A stretch of 64,000 nucleotides of DNA from Roseiarcus sp963806935 (GCA_963806935.1 CAWEAT010000044.1:1-64000); one strand, 5' to 3'; shown: positions 8,035-17,956, counted from the stretch's first letter. The notes: generated by a model from the sequence alone, not told the origin. Program-made: numbers and translations.

Positions 8035-10082
8035 TTGCGGGCGGGGGCGACGCGAACGAGACTTGAAGAGGTGATCGAGACCTCGCCCAAAAATCAGGCG
8101 CTTGGACGCATCCGAGCGGTTGCCCGGTGGACGTGGCCCTTCAGGCGCGAGGCGGGAGACCGCCCTCTCCGCCGATCGTCGGGCGCACAGCGGCCGGGAC
8201 GAACGCTCGCGCTGATGGCGCTTGCGCTGGGCTTGTCCGGTCCGGCCGCGGCGGAAACGCTGCGAACCCCGATCGAATACGCGGCGAGTTCGGCGGCTTA
8301 TTTGACGGTCGGCCGCACCTTCGCGTCTGGGAGCGAGCAAGGCCGCCTCAAGCCATTGCATGTGGCCGACGCGAGCGCTTCGCCGCCCTCGGCCGCGACG
8401 CCCGCCTCCGGCCGTCTGGTCGCGCTTGTCATCGCCAACGGCGCCTATCCCGACGCCCCGCTTCAGAATCCCGTCATCGACGCCGAACTCGTCGGCGAGA
8501 GTCTCAAACGGATCGGCTTTGCGGTCACCGTGAAGACCAACGTCGACCTCGACGGCTTCGAACAGGCGTTGTCCGATTTTGCCGCGGCGAGCAAGGGCGC
8601 CGACGTCGCGCTGTTCTATTTCGCCGGTCACGGCTTCTCCGTCGCCGCGGACGGGATCCAGCAGAATCTCCTGATGACGACGTCCTCCAATTTTCAGGCG
8701 AAGTCGGAGATTGCCTTGAGGCAGGGCGGCGAGCCGCTCGACCACGTCGAGGAGACGGTCATTGGCCGCGCGCGCGCGACGCTGATCTTCATCGACGCCT
8801 GCCGCAATGTTCCGGCGCTTGCCCACCGCGGCATCAGCTCGCGCGGCTTCGCGCCGCTCGACCCGTCGTCAGCCGAGGGGGCTTACGTCGTTTTGTCGAC
8901 GCGTCAGGGCAAGACGGCCGAGGACGGCGAGGCGGGCCATGGCAGTCCGTTCGCCCGCGCGGTCGCTGCAACACTGCCCACGGCTGGGTTGCGGATCGAA
9001 GACGCAGCAGCGCGCATCCGCAAGAAGGTGCGGGAGGAAACCTCAGACGCGCAGGATCCCGACGTCGTTCGCAGCGATCTGCCGGAAGGCGGCGTGGTGC
9101 TGATGGGGAGCGGCGGATCGCCATCGACGCCAGTCGCCTCGCTCGACCCGACGACGCCGCCGCCCGGCTCGCCGTCGAAGACGGTCGCCTTGATCGAAAC
9201 GACGCCGCGGCGGTCTCGCCATCGGCGCTTCCGCCCGCCCCGCAGGCGCCAACCCCGCCGGCCGCTGCGGTTCCCGTCGGCCCGGCGCCGAAGGTCGCAG
9301 CGAATGATCCCGGCGGCGAGGCCTTCAAGGAATGCGACGAATGTCCGGAAATGGTCGTCGTGCCCGCCGGCAAGGCGGTGCTGGGGTCGCCGCCGGGCGA
9401 AAGCGGGCGCCAGACTTTTGAAGCTCAGCCGCATGCGGTCGAGATCGGGAAGCCGTTCGCCGTGGGCCGGTACGCCGTGACCTTCGCGCAATGGGACGCG
9501 TGCTACGCCGAGGGCGCCTGCGGCCATCGCCGGCTTGGCGACCTCGACTTCGGTCGCGGCAAACGGCCGGCGATTTTCGTGACCTGGACCGAAGCGCAGC
9601 TCTATGTTCAGTGGCTCAAGCGCAAGACCGGCCAGCCTTATCGGTTGCTGAGCGAATCGGAATGGGAGTACGCCGCGCGCGGCTGCAAGAGTCTGAAATG
9701 CGCCAATGCGCCGTTCTGGTTCGGCGCGATCAAGCCCGAGGTCGCGGTCTATGATTCGAGGCGCTCGTACGACGGCAGTCCGAGAGCCGACCCTCAACTG
9801 AAGACCGAGCCCGTCGACAGCGGCCCGGCCAATCCGTTCGGGCTTTACAACATGCTCGGCAATGTGCGGCAATGGACGCAGGATTGCTGGAATCCGACCC
9901 CCACGACCGTGGCCTCGAATGGCGCGCCAGTTCTTTCCGGCGACTGCTCGGCCCGCGCGACGCGCGGCGGCTCGTGGGCGGACGATCCGGCAAAACTGCG
10001 CGCCGCCGCGCGCGACTACGAGAGCGTCGACGAAGGCTCGGAAAGGATCGGCTTCCGAGTTGCGCGGGATTTAGGGCCCTGA
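8035..10082 (+). CDS. exported caspase family protein fused to an FGE-sulfatase (C-type-lectin-like) domain (one frameshift near 9207)
   Basis: The start is uncertain: the frame opens with TTG at 8035, GTG at 8071 and ATG at 8215 are alternatives, and a signal-peptide-like stretch ends in LSGPAAAE near 8254. The caspase domain has LVALVIANGAYP, the catalytic His in FYFAGHGF (near 8629) and the Cys in FIDACRNVP (near 8800). After a Pro-rich linker the frame shifts near 9207. The second half (9300-10082) is an FGE/SUMF1-type domain: PEMVVVPAGKAVLGSPPGE, VGRYAVTFAQWDAC, YRLLSESEWEYAARG, NPFGLYNMLGNVRQW and RGGSW, ending RIGFRVARDL. The two active-site cysteines of true formylglycine-generating enzymes are absent after RGGSW, so this domain is more likely a binding module than an oxidase. 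Confidence 0.82.
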
Positions 10083-10114
10083 GCGGACCATACAGTCAAG
10101 GCGAGATTTGAACC

Positions 10115-12838
10115 ATGAGGCATGGCATGATGCGAGCGGCGCGGAGAAGGACAGTCGCATGGGCGGTTCTCTTCGGACTTGCGATCGGCGCGCTCGGCTT
10201 TCTCGGCGTCGATGCCGCGAGCGCGCAAACGCGGCGCGCTTTTCTCATCGGCGAACAGCGCTACTCCGATCAGGACATTCCGAGTCTCACGCGATCCGAC
10301 AATGACGCGAGCGATCTCGCAGCCGATCTCGAGCAGGTGGGCTTCGACAAGAAGAACATCACGCTCGCGACCGAATTGCGCGGAAAGAGCGACTTCGACA
10401 AGCGGTTCCAGGCGTTCCTCGCCACCGTGAAAGAGGGCGACATCGTACTTTTCTTCTATTCAGGCCATGGCCTTGGCGTCGAAGCGAACAACACCGACTA
10501 TCTGCTGCTGGGCGACATCAAGAGCCTGCGAACCTATACGCGCGACCAGGTGATCGACGCGGACAAGCGCCGGGACGACATCATTTCGCTCAAGATGCCC
10601 TCGTTCGAGGGCGCATATGAGACCGACGAAATCGCCAAGAATGGCGTCTCCGTCACCGACGTGATGAACGCAATCGCCGACAAGAAGCCAAAGACTACGG
10701 TTCTGTTGCTCGATGCGTGCCGTTCGATCATCCGAGCGACGAGGAACGAGCGGGAAATCAAACGCGGGATTACCTCCGGCAGTCGTCTGTTGCCGACGAA
10801 GGACGTGCCGGCCGGCTCGATCGTCGTGTTCTCGGCCTCGTTCGGCGAGACCGCGATCGAGAGCTTCGGATATGCGGATCACCGCCGCAATTCTCTTTTC
10901 ACCGAAGTTGTCCGGTCGGAGTTGCAGCGGCCTGGCCAGACCTTGACCGAGCTCGGCCAGCGCATCAGCCCGCATGGTCCGGGCTTTCGCGCTTAGCGGG
11001 TGGACGGCAGCAGGAGCCGGAATATTTCGAGAATCTCGGGGTGAGCGACAATTTTGCCCTCGTGGATTCGGTCGGCGCCGAACGCTTCCAGTTGACGCAA
11101 CAGCAATGCGCACGGCGCCGAGGTCGACTGGGCGGAGATCAGCCAGCAGCCCGAGCGCGAGGCGCTCGAGCGGCATCGCCGGAGGTTCCATGATTGCCCC
11201 ACCGCTGAACTGGCCCGGCGTGCGCTCGTGAGCCTGATCGGCTCTTCCGAGGTCGTGGCCCCGACCGTGGCCGTCGCATCCAAACAGGTTGACGATTGCG
11301 ATCGGCTCGCCGCCTCGGAGAGCGACCCGTCGCGCCCGCCCGAGGCTCCCGGCGTGGCGCTCGACAAGATAGATTTCGACGCCGCGACCGCCTCGTGCGA
11401 GAAATCGATCGAGCGCAATTCGCGCATCGTCAGATATCTCTTCAATCTCGGCCGGGCCAAATTCGCCGCGGCCAACGCGCTTCGGCTGGACGATCCGGCC
11501 CGCAAACCCCTCATCGTCGAGGCGCGCGCCGACTATAACGACGCGGCCAACCGGGGTTACGTGGCGGCGCTCTTCAGTCTCGCCACGCTGTCCGCTTATT
11601 CCGACGCGAGCGACGAGGAGCAGAATCGCGACAACATGCTTCTCCTGAAGGCGGCGAACCAGGAGTTTCCGCCGGCGATGTACGAACTCGGCCGGCGCTA
11701 CAGCAAAGGCTCGTTCGGGCTGCAGCGCGATCTCGCCGAGGCCTATCGCTGGTTCGCCAAGGCTGCGGAAAGCGGATCGGTTCCGGCGATGGTGGAGACC
11801 GGCGATGCGCTCTTCTATGGACGCGGCGTCGCGCAAAATCCGCACCGCGGGGTCGAATGGGCGCAGCGGGCGGCGGAATCGGGCTCCGACGCGGCGAAGC
11901 TCAATCTCGGCCTGTATTATTTCAGCGGCTACAGGGTCTATAATTCCGCGGGCGAACTCGCTTCCACGAGCGTCCTTTCCGACGAGACCCAAGCACTGCT
12001 GTGGTGGGGCCGGGCCGCCGCAGACGGCAATCCGGCCGCGCAGAATTATATGGCGCAGATGATGGAGCGCGGCTACGGCCTGCCGAGTCCGCAGCCTGAG
12101 ATCGCGGAGCGTTACTACCGCCTCGCCGCGCACGGCGGCAACGAGGAAGCGGAAATCGAATTGGCTCGCAGGCTTCTGGCCGGCCGCATGCTGGTCAAAC
12201 CTGAGAATGGCTCGAACGAAGCCATCGACTTGCTCAACCGAGCGCTCAGTCACGGTTCCGCCCGGGCGGCCAACATGCTGGCGGAAATTTACCGCAACGG
12301 CGAGCTCGATCAGCCCAAGGATCCGCTCCTGGCGATGAAATACGCCTTTCTCGCCATAAAGCTGTCGGTTCAAGCCGACCCGACGACGCCCGACGGCAAT
12401 CCGTTCTTCGAAATCAACGCCGGCATCCTGCTGGCGGAGATGGCGGTCAACGGCCAAGCCGTCGACGTCAACGATCGGGCTTTGCTTACTCCCGACGAAA
12501 TCGACCGCCTGCAGCGCTTTTACGGGGCCGTCGACCCGGATACCCACAAGGTAAAAATACGCCGGCTCGACGTTCCGCTCGGAGGTTGCAACTACCCCTA
12601 CAAGAAAGCGGTGTGGGTGTGGGACTGGGGACGCGCGGAATCGCCGACCGAGCCGCAGTTCCGCAGCCTGGAGCGCGAGACGTTCTGCTACGACAACGAC
12701 GTTCTGCGCCGAACGCTGTCCGCGTCGTTCCAGGCAGCGCGCAAGGCGAAAGTGCCCTTCGCCGACTTGATCAATCAGCAAATCATCGCCGCCCAGGCCC
12801 AGACGAACGCCCAGTCGACCCGTCAACCTCGGCGTTGA
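10115..12838 (+). CDS. exported caspase family protein with Sel1-like repeats (three frameshifts)
   Basis: Signal peptide at residues 1-41 (ends VDAASAQT). The caspase domain has RRAFLIGEQRYSD, the catalytic His in FFYSGHGLGV (residue about 118) and Cys in VLLLDACRSI (about 202). Three single-base shifts follow, near 10970 (CCC), near 11000 (GGG) and near 11110; repairing them gives a continuous product with GGRQQEPEYFENLG and AEVDWAEISQQPERE. The C-terminal part (from about 11640) carries four or more Sel1-like/TPR units such as AMYELGRRYSKGSFGLQRD, AYRWFAKAAESG and AAKLNLGLYYFSGY. Sel1 repeats usually mediate protein contacts in the envelope. It follows caspase 2 by 32 bp, and the three caspase genes are probably co-transcribed. 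Confidence 0.82.
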
Positions 12839-12898
12839 AAGAGCCGGAAAGCTGCGTTATATATCGATCGGACTGAACCGCGTCATCGGGAGATTTCC

Positions 12899-14134
12899 AT
12901 GAGCGTCGAGTCGGTGAACCGTTCCTCAATGTCCAGGAAGCTCGTCGCGACGGCCGCGGTCGTCGCGATCGGGGCGCTCGGCCAGTCCCCCGCCTACGCC
13001 GGCGACGCCATGCTGCGCGGATTTCTGGGCGGCATGGTCGGCGGCATGGTTGGCAACATGCTCATGCAACAACAACACTTTCACGGCGGCGGCGGCTATG
13101 GTCATCGCGCGGCGCCCACCTACCATCCCTACTCGGCCGGCGCGCCCTCCAGTCGTTCGCGCCCGGCTAGCAACGGGCCGCCGCCTTCCCCGGAAGAGTC
13201 GTCGCGCGCGCTCGCCTCCCTCGCGCCGCCGACCACCCAGGAAGCACAGGTCATTCTGAAGTCCGTGACGCCCAGTCAGTCGCTGGGAGCAGTCGGCGCG
13301 TCGAATGATCTCGAACAGATCGGCAAGGATGACAATGCCGAAGCCAACCGCGACTATACGGGCCGGATCGACGATCTGATCAGGCGGATTCAGCAGGCGC
13401 AGAACGCCCAGCACTCGACCAAGGCGGGGGACGTCACCGAGCACGCGATTCTCGAGGCGCTGGAAAGCTCGATACGGGAAGCCAATTTGGTCAAGTTCGA
13501 GACGTTTTTGGGCGAGAACTGGTCGCCCGAGCGTCTGCGGGTGATGATCCTCGATCGCGTCCAGAACGAAATCGGGACCCTGTTCGACGGCACCAACCGT
13601 GGCGAGGTGACGATGAACGACCTCGACCTGATCATCAAGAAGGCGGCGGGCAACGTCTACGGGCGGCTGTTCGAGACTTCGGAATTGCTGGCCGCGAACC
13701 GAAGCTCGACCCTCTTCGTGCAGCGTCTCTATCAGACCCACGGCGATCTCGTGAACGGCGAGGTTCGCGAGAGCGCCGAGCAATTGCTGTCGGACGCGTC
13801 GGCTTCGGGCGCCGCGCCGCTCGAGCCGTTGCTGCGGCGCGATCCCAACGCCTTCGCCCTGCGATACCGCGCCCAGCGCATCATCTACGATTGCCTGTCC
13901 GACAATGTCGAGGGGATCAGTTCAAGCGAATCGGGGATGGCCAATTCGGCGGAAATCAGCAAGGGCGTGCTTGATGTCACCCAGCAGCAATGCGCCAAGT
14001 GGGTGTCGGCGCAATTGATCGGAGCCGACGGCAAGGTCAAGGCGCAGGACCCGATGCCGCTGCGCGTCATCTGGACGGCCGAAGGCCCGAAGGACGACCC
14101 CTCGATGTACGGACGCGCGACGGACCAACTCTAA
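12899..14134 (+). CDS. exported protein of unknown function at the end of the caspase locus
   Basis: A 411-residue protein beginning at an ATG preceded by GGGAGATTTCC. It has a signal peptide (GALGQSPAYAGDA, about residues 1-36), then a Gly/Met-rich stretch (LRGFLGGMVGGMVGNMLMQ) followed by a His/Gly-rich region, which recalls glycine-zipper proteins. A Ser/Pro linker leads to a mostly helical, highly polar C-terminal 280 residues. I do not recognise a family. It lies 60 bp after the Sel1-caspase gene on the same strand and is probably part of the same envelope system. Confidence 0.7.
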   Translation: MSVESVNRSSMSRKLVATAAVVAIGALGQSPAYAGDAMLRGFLGGMVGGMVGNMLMQQQHFHGGGGYGHRAAPTYHPYSAGAPSSRSRPASNGPPPSPEESSRALASLAPPTTQEAQVILKSVTPSQSLGAVGASNDLEQIGKDDNAEANRDYTGRIDDLIRRIQQAQNAQHSTKAGDVTEHAILEALESSIREANLVKFETFLGENWSPERLRVMILDRVQNEIGTLFDGTNRGEVTMNDLDLIIKKAAGNVYGRLFETSELLAANRSSTLFVQRLYQTHGDLVNGEVRESAEQLLSDASASGAAPLEPLLRRDPNAFALRYRAQRIIYDCLSDNVEGISSSESGMANSAEISKGVLDVTQQQCAKWVSAQLIGADGKVKAQDPMPLRVIWTAEGPKDDPSMYGRATDQL

Positions 14135-14144
14135 GCGGTCGCCG

Positions 14145-14525
14145 TCAGTCCAGGGTCTGGACGATGCGGTTGGTGTTGAGGTTGACGATGACGCGGCGGC
14201 CGTTGACGGTCACGGCGCCGTAGCTAGGCCGATCGGGGATCGGAGTTGCGGTAACATCTTGCGGCAGCGTGTCGCCCCGGCCTGGCTTTCCGGGCACGAT
14301 GAACCGCTGGCCGACGCCGACCGCGCCCAGGTCCGGAGCAGAAAGGGTCGTCGAAGACTTGCCGGACGACCCCAGACCCGACGACCCCTGACCGGACGAC
14401 GACCCCAGACCCGACATGCCCGGGGGAGCGTAGACGCCCTTCAGGGATTGCGGCTGGTTCTGGGCGTGGCCTGCAGCCAGCCCCAGGCCAGATAATACAA
14501 TCACATATGGTATAACGGCGCGCAT
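14145..14525 (-). CDS. small exported protein with Gly/Ser repeats, unknown function
   Basis: A 126-residue protein starting at the ATG at 14525, with a signal peptide (VLSGLGLAAGHAQ). The mature part has a short repetitive region (GLGSSSGQGSSGLGSSGKSS) and a conserved-looking C-terminus with YGAVTVNGRRVIVNLNTNR. That tail resembles the C-terminal motif of small exported rhizobial proteins annotated only as hypothetical. It is convergent with the preceding gene, their stops being 10 bp apart. Confidence 0.65.
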   Translation of the reverse strand: MRAVIPYVIVLSGLGLAAGHAQNQPQSLKGVYAPPGMSGLGSSSGQGSSGLGSSGKSSTTLSAPDLGAVGVGQRFIVPGKPGRGDTLPQDVTATPIPDRPSYGAVTVNGRRVIVNLNTNRIVQTLD

Positions 14526-15026
14526 GTTGGCGTCTCCTGCGCGGGCCCTCCGATCGGACGCCTGAAAGCGGCCGCGCCCCGATCGGGAGGGCTTTGAGCT
14601 GCGACCTTATCAGCCTGCGTCGCTTGAGGCCAGAAGCCGCGCCCGGATCCGCTCCGCTCTCCCAAGGCGGGCCGAAACTTAGCCAAATCGTGCCAAGTCG
14701 AGCCGGAGTCCAGCAAAACCGGTCAAAGCAAAAGGCTCGGATTTTCTTGGATCGCCTTGTTGGAATCTTGCCTTTTCAATGAGTTACGCCGACTCGACCG
14801 GGAAAACGATTTCTCTCCGCTCCTTTCCTGCCGCTGGTTGCGGAATGCCTCGGCGCCTCAAGCCGTCGACCTGTCCAACGTACCACGACTTCTGATTTTT
14901 CGCAAAGGAGAATCAGCGAACACGCGAGTTGGGAACCGCGAGCGCCACGCCGAGTCTGGATACCCGGCTTTCGCGGGTATGACATCGGCGCGGACATGAC
15001 ATGGGGCGGGTGTTGCGACGATGCGC
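14526..15026. other. 501-bp intergenic region without a convincing gene
   Basis: No reading frame here looks coding. The segment 14960-14985 contains a perfect 7-bp inverted repeat (ATACCCG, then CGGGTAT after a 7-base loop) within GGATACCCGGCTTTCGCGGG, a dispersed palindrome type frequent in alphaproteobacteria. The first part is the promoter side of the small exported gene at 14525. Confidence 0.6.
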
Positions 15027-15806
15027 TCATCCTCCAGGGTTCTGGCTCCTGAACTTTGCCGCAAGCTGTTCGGCGCCGTTCGCCAAAATTCCGATGTCCG
15101 AGCCGACGGCGGCGAACAGGCAGCCCTGCTCGATATAATGCTGGCCGAGTTGCGGATCGCCGGTCAAAATTCCGGGCGCGCTGCCGGCGGCCTTGATCCG
15201 CCGGATCGCGTCGTCGATCGTCTTAACCATATCGGGGTGGTTCGGCTGGCCTAGATAGCCGAGCGCGGCCGAAAGATCGCCCGGGCCGACAAACACCCCA
15301 TCGACGCCTTCGACGCCCGCAATCCGTTCGAGGTTCTCGAGCCCGCGCCTGGTCTCGACCTGCAGCAAGAGACAGATCTCGGCATCAGCCGCCTTGTGGT
15401 AGCCCTTGATCCGGCCATAGCGCGACGCGCGCGCCTGCGAGGCGAAGCCGCGAAATCCCCGCGGCGGATAGCGGACCGATTGAACCGCGCGCTCCGCCTC
15501 TTCCGCCGTCTCGACATAAGGAATGAGCAGCGACTGCGCGCCGACGTCGAGCAGGCGCTTGATGACGACCGGATCGTTCCAGGCCGGCCGGACAACGGCA
15601 TGGGCCGTTCCGCCGCCCATCGCCTGCAGCTGGGTCAGCACCATCGGCAGTTCGTTCGGCGAGTGCTCGGTGTCGATGAGAATCCAGTCGAAACCGGAGT
15701 TGGCTAGGATCTCGACCACGAGATGGCTCGCGAGACTGTGCCATAAGCCGAGCTGCAACCGGCCGGACTTGAGCGCCTGCTTGAAGGGGTTGCGGAGGGG
15801 GTCCAT
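15027..15806 (-). CDS. HpcH/HpaI family aldolase
   Basis: A 259-residue class II pyruvate aldolase related to 4-hydroxy-2-oxoheptanedioate aldolase (HpaI) and 2-dehydro-3-deoxyglucarate aldolase (GarL). Family motifs are SGFDWILIDTEHSPNEL, the metal-binding and active-site regions LLLQVETRRGLENLE and VFVGPGDLSAALG, and AVVRPAWNDPVVIKRLLD. The enzyme cleaves 4-hydroxy-2-oxo acids to pyruvate and an aldehyde with a divalent metal. I start it at the ATG at 15806; the open frame continues upstream only through repeat DNA. It has no obvious operon partner, so the physiological substrate (aromatic or sugar-acid degradation) is open. Confidence 0.9.
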   Translation of the reverse strand: MDPLRNPFKQALKSGRLQLGLWHSLASHLVVEILANSGFDWILIDTEHSPNELPMVLTQLQAMGGGTAHAVVRPAWNDPVVIKRLLDVGAQSLLIPYVETAEEAERAVQSVRYPPRGFRGFASQARASRYGRIKGYHKAADAEICLLLQVETRRGLENLERIAGVEGVDGVFVGPGDLSAALGYLGQPNHPDMVKTIDDAIRRIKAAGSAPGILTGDPQLGQHYIEQGCLFAAVGSDIGILANGAEQLAAKFRSQNPGG

Positions 15807-15920
15807 GGGGAGAAGCCTCGGGTTTTGCCCTGTTATAGCGCCAACATTCCGCCGCTTGGAATCCCACGATCGGGGTTCTCCCCGGGTGAGACCCGGGATC
15901 GCGGCCGGTCGGCCCGCGGA

Positions 15921-15950
15921 TGGATTGCTTCGCTTCGCTCGCGATGACGG
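15921..15950. repeat. dispersed palindromic repeat fragment (TTGCTTCG type)
   Basis: TGGATTGCTTCGCTTCGCTC followed by GCGATGACGG is one arm of the REP-like palindrome seen complete at 17271-17360. It lies in the promoter side between the divergent aldolase and ChaA-type genes. Confidence 0.7.
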
Positions 15951-16066
15951 CGTTGCCGTATCACCGGGCGTCGATACCCGCTTCTCGCCCAACTTCATCC
16001 CCCCGTAGCGGTGCGCGCCGGTCCGCACTAGGCTTGGGCACCACTCTTGAGGAAAAGCGATCCCGC

Positions 16067-17212
16067 TTGACGTCGAAGGGCCTCCTTGCATCCGCTTCCG
16101 AAGCGCCGGCGCCCCGGGGCTTGGCGCCGCTCGTGCGCGCCGAGTGGTTCTTCCTCGTCACCGCAGCGTCGGTGGCCGCTTTCGCCCTGTTCGAGGGCCA
16201 GCTTTTCTCGCGCCTCGACAACCCGCTGGTCCTGACGGCAATTCTTCTCTGGCTGTTCGGAGTGGCGCTCTGGTCGTCCCTGTCGGTCGTCCGCCACGCC
16301 GAAAGCCTCGCGAGGCGTCTCGGCGAGCCCTATGGGACGCTGCTCCTGACGCTCGCCATCACCTCGATCGAGGTCGTCGCCATCTCGGCCGTCGTCCGGC
16401 ACGGCGGCCCCAACCCGACCTTGATGCGCGATACGCTGCTCGCGGTCATCATGATCATCATGAACGGCATGGTCGGGGTGACGCTGCTGATCGGCGGCGT
16501 CAAGCATCGAGAGCAGACGTTCAACCTGCGGGGCGCCAACGCCTACCTCAGCGTCCTCCTGCCGCTCGCGACCTTTGCCCTCATCATGCCCGACTACACG
16601 CAGACGACGCCGGGCCCAGTCTATTCGGTCCCGCAGCAAGTCGTCCTGGTGATCGTCTCGCTCGTCCTCTACCTCTTCTTTGTCGTTCTGCAGACCGGGC
16701 GCTATCACGGCTACTTCGAGGACGCCGAACACGCGGCTGCGGAGACGCACGGAGCCGACCCGCCGGTCTGGTTCTCGACCGTGATGCTTGTGGCCTACAT
16801 GGCCGGCGTCGTCTATCTCGTCGAGCAATTCGGGCCGCCGGTCGACTACCTGCTCGAAACCTTGCGGGCGCCGGCGCCGCTCGGGGGCATCTTCATTGCG
16901 ATCCTGGTCGCGGCGCCGGAGTCGATCGGCGCGGTCAAGGCGGCGCTCGACAATCAGATGCAGCGCGGGGTCAATATCTTCCTGGGCTCCGTGCTGGCGA
17001 CGATCGGCCTGACCATCCCCTCGGTGCTGATCATCAACCACCTGATCGAGCGACCGACCGTGCTCGGCGTGGAGCACACCGACTTTGTTCTCCTCATCCT
17101 CACGCTGGCGCTCAGCATGATCACCTTCACGAGCGGCCGGACCAACATGCTGCAAGGCGTCGTCCACCTGCTGCTGTTCGGGGTCTATATCCTGCTGATT
17201 TTTCAGGCGTAG
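16067..17212 (+). CDS. ChaA-type calcium(sodium)/proton antiporter
   Basis: A polytopic membrane protein of about 381 residues with some eleven hydrophobic segments. The two cation-binding repeats of the CaCA superfamily are visible: LAITSIEVVAISAVV near residue 98 and FIAILVAAPESIGAVKAA near 276, each with a conserved acidic residue. ChaA-type proteins exchange Ca2+, Na+ or K+ for protons at the inner membrane. The start is uncertain: I take the TTG at 16067, with GAGGA about 13 bases upstream; the frame is open to 15920, but that part encodes repeat-derived sequence. Confidence 0.87.
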   Translation: MTSKGLLASASEAPAPRGLAPLVRAEWFFLVTAASVAAFALFEGQLFSRLDNPLVLTAILLWLFGVALWSSLSVVRHAESLARRLGEPYGTLLLTLAITSIEVVAISAVVRHGGPNPTLMRDTLLAVIMIIMNGMVGVTLLIGGVKHREQTFNLRGANAYLSVLLPLATFALIMPDYTQTTPGPVYSVPQQVVLVIVSLVLYLFFVVLQTGRYHGYFEDAEHAAAETHGADPPVWFSTVMLVAYMAGVVYLVEQFGPPVDYLLETLRAPAPLGGIFIAILVAAPESIGAVKAALDNQMQRGVNIFLGSVLATIGLTIPSVLIINHLIERPTVLGVEHTDFVLLILTLALSMITFTSGRTNMLQGVVHLLLFGVYILLIFQA

Positions 17213-17270
17213 GCGTCAGCCGGATGCGGCCTCGTCACTAAAGCAGATTGCATTTGGCTCGAACCGTGGC

Positions 17271-17360
17271 CGTCATTGCGAGCGAAGCGAAGCAATCCAC
17301 GGATCGTAGAGCGTCCTTCGTTCGCTGGATTGCTTCGTCGCTGCGCTCCTCGCAATGACG
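17271..17360. repeat. complete REP-like palindrome (90 bp)
   Basis: Starts CGTCATTGCGAGCGAAGCGA and ends with the near-reverse complement, including GGATTGCTTCG and CTCGCAATGACG, so the whole element can fold into a long hairpin. It sits in the convergent gap between the antiporter and the cold-shock gene. The family is recurrent in rhizobial and related genomes; partial copies are at 15921-15950 and 17855-17928. Confidence 0.85.
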
Positions 17361-17430
17361 CGTCCGCCCGAAGGCAACGCGCTTTAGCCCCAGCGCCAGC
17401 CAGCCCCGGCGCAGCCCCTCAGCGCTGCGA

Positions 17431-17778
17431 TCAATTCAGCAGCGCAGACGAAACAATGTCGGAAATGATGTCGAACGCGTTCGTTGTCGAGAACCGACCA
17501 TTGAGCGGCGGTGTCGTCGCGGTCGGGAGCAGTTTCGAGGATCGCCGATTGTCTCGAAAGGATTCGTACACAAGCGGCGCCAGCAACACGGCGGATGCAA
17601 CGCCACCGCGCTTGTCGGATCGAACCTCGAACGTGAGCCTCTGGCCCTCTTTCAATCGGTTCATGCCGGCGCACTCGACGGCGAAGAGATCAACGAAAAT
17701 GTTGGGGCCGCCGTCGTCCGGATGAATAAATCCATGGCCCTTCAGGAGGCTGAACCATCTGACGGTTCCCGTCTTCAT
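17431..17778 (-). CDS. cold-shock domain protein with C-terminal extension
   Basis: A 115-residue protein. Residues 1-67 form a cold-shock domain: TGTVRWFSLLKGHGFIHPDD (RNP1-like), NIFVDLFAVECAGMNRLKEG and QRLTFEVRSDKRG. The RNP1 motif is altered from the usual KGFGFI to KGHGFI, and the RNP2 motif VFVH/I reads IFVD, so nucleic-acid contacts may differ from CspA. About 48 residues follow the domain (PLVYESFRDNRRSSKL and onward) and match no domain I know. The ATG at 17778 has AGGAG-like bases before it (TAAAGGAGCGATC). Likely an RNA-binding regulator, but divergent. Confidence 0.82.
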   Translation of the reverse strand: MKTGTVRWFSLLKGHGFIHPDDGGPNIFVDLFAVECAGMNRLKEGQRLTFEVRSDKRGGVASAVLLAPLVYESFRDNRRSSKLLPTATTPPLNGRFSTTNAFDIISDIVSSALLN

Positions 17779-17854
17779 GATCGCTCCTTTAGGGCATGAT
17801 CGTCGTCGCGAGGAGCCACAGGGCGTTGCAAGACGCCCGTCTTTCGACGGGCGA

Positions 17855-17928
17855 TGGCGACGCAGCGATCCATGGAACGCAAGGCGACCGACGTCCCCTG
17901 GATTGCTTCGCTCCGCTCGCAATGACGG
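17855..17928. repeat. degenerate REP-like palindrome
   Basis: ATGGCGACGCAGCGATCCAT and, further right, GGATTGCTTCGCTCCGCTCG plus CAATGACGG form the two arms of another copy of the TTGCTTCG repeat, with the left arm diverged. It lies between the cold-shock and transglutaminase genes. Confidence 0.7.
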
Positions 17929-17956
17929 AACACAATGTCCCCACCCTCGGAAAAAA

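Noticed and set aside
10460..12826. 788-codon open frame on the minus strand
   Set aside because: It is antisense to the caspase/Sel1 gene, has no domain signs and arises from GC-rich codon bias; the plus strand shows catalytic motifs and Sel1 repeats.
15807..16091. 95-codon N-terminal extension of the HpcH aldolase
   Set aside because: It is translated REP-like repeat and intergenic sequence; homologues start at or near MDPLRNPFK.
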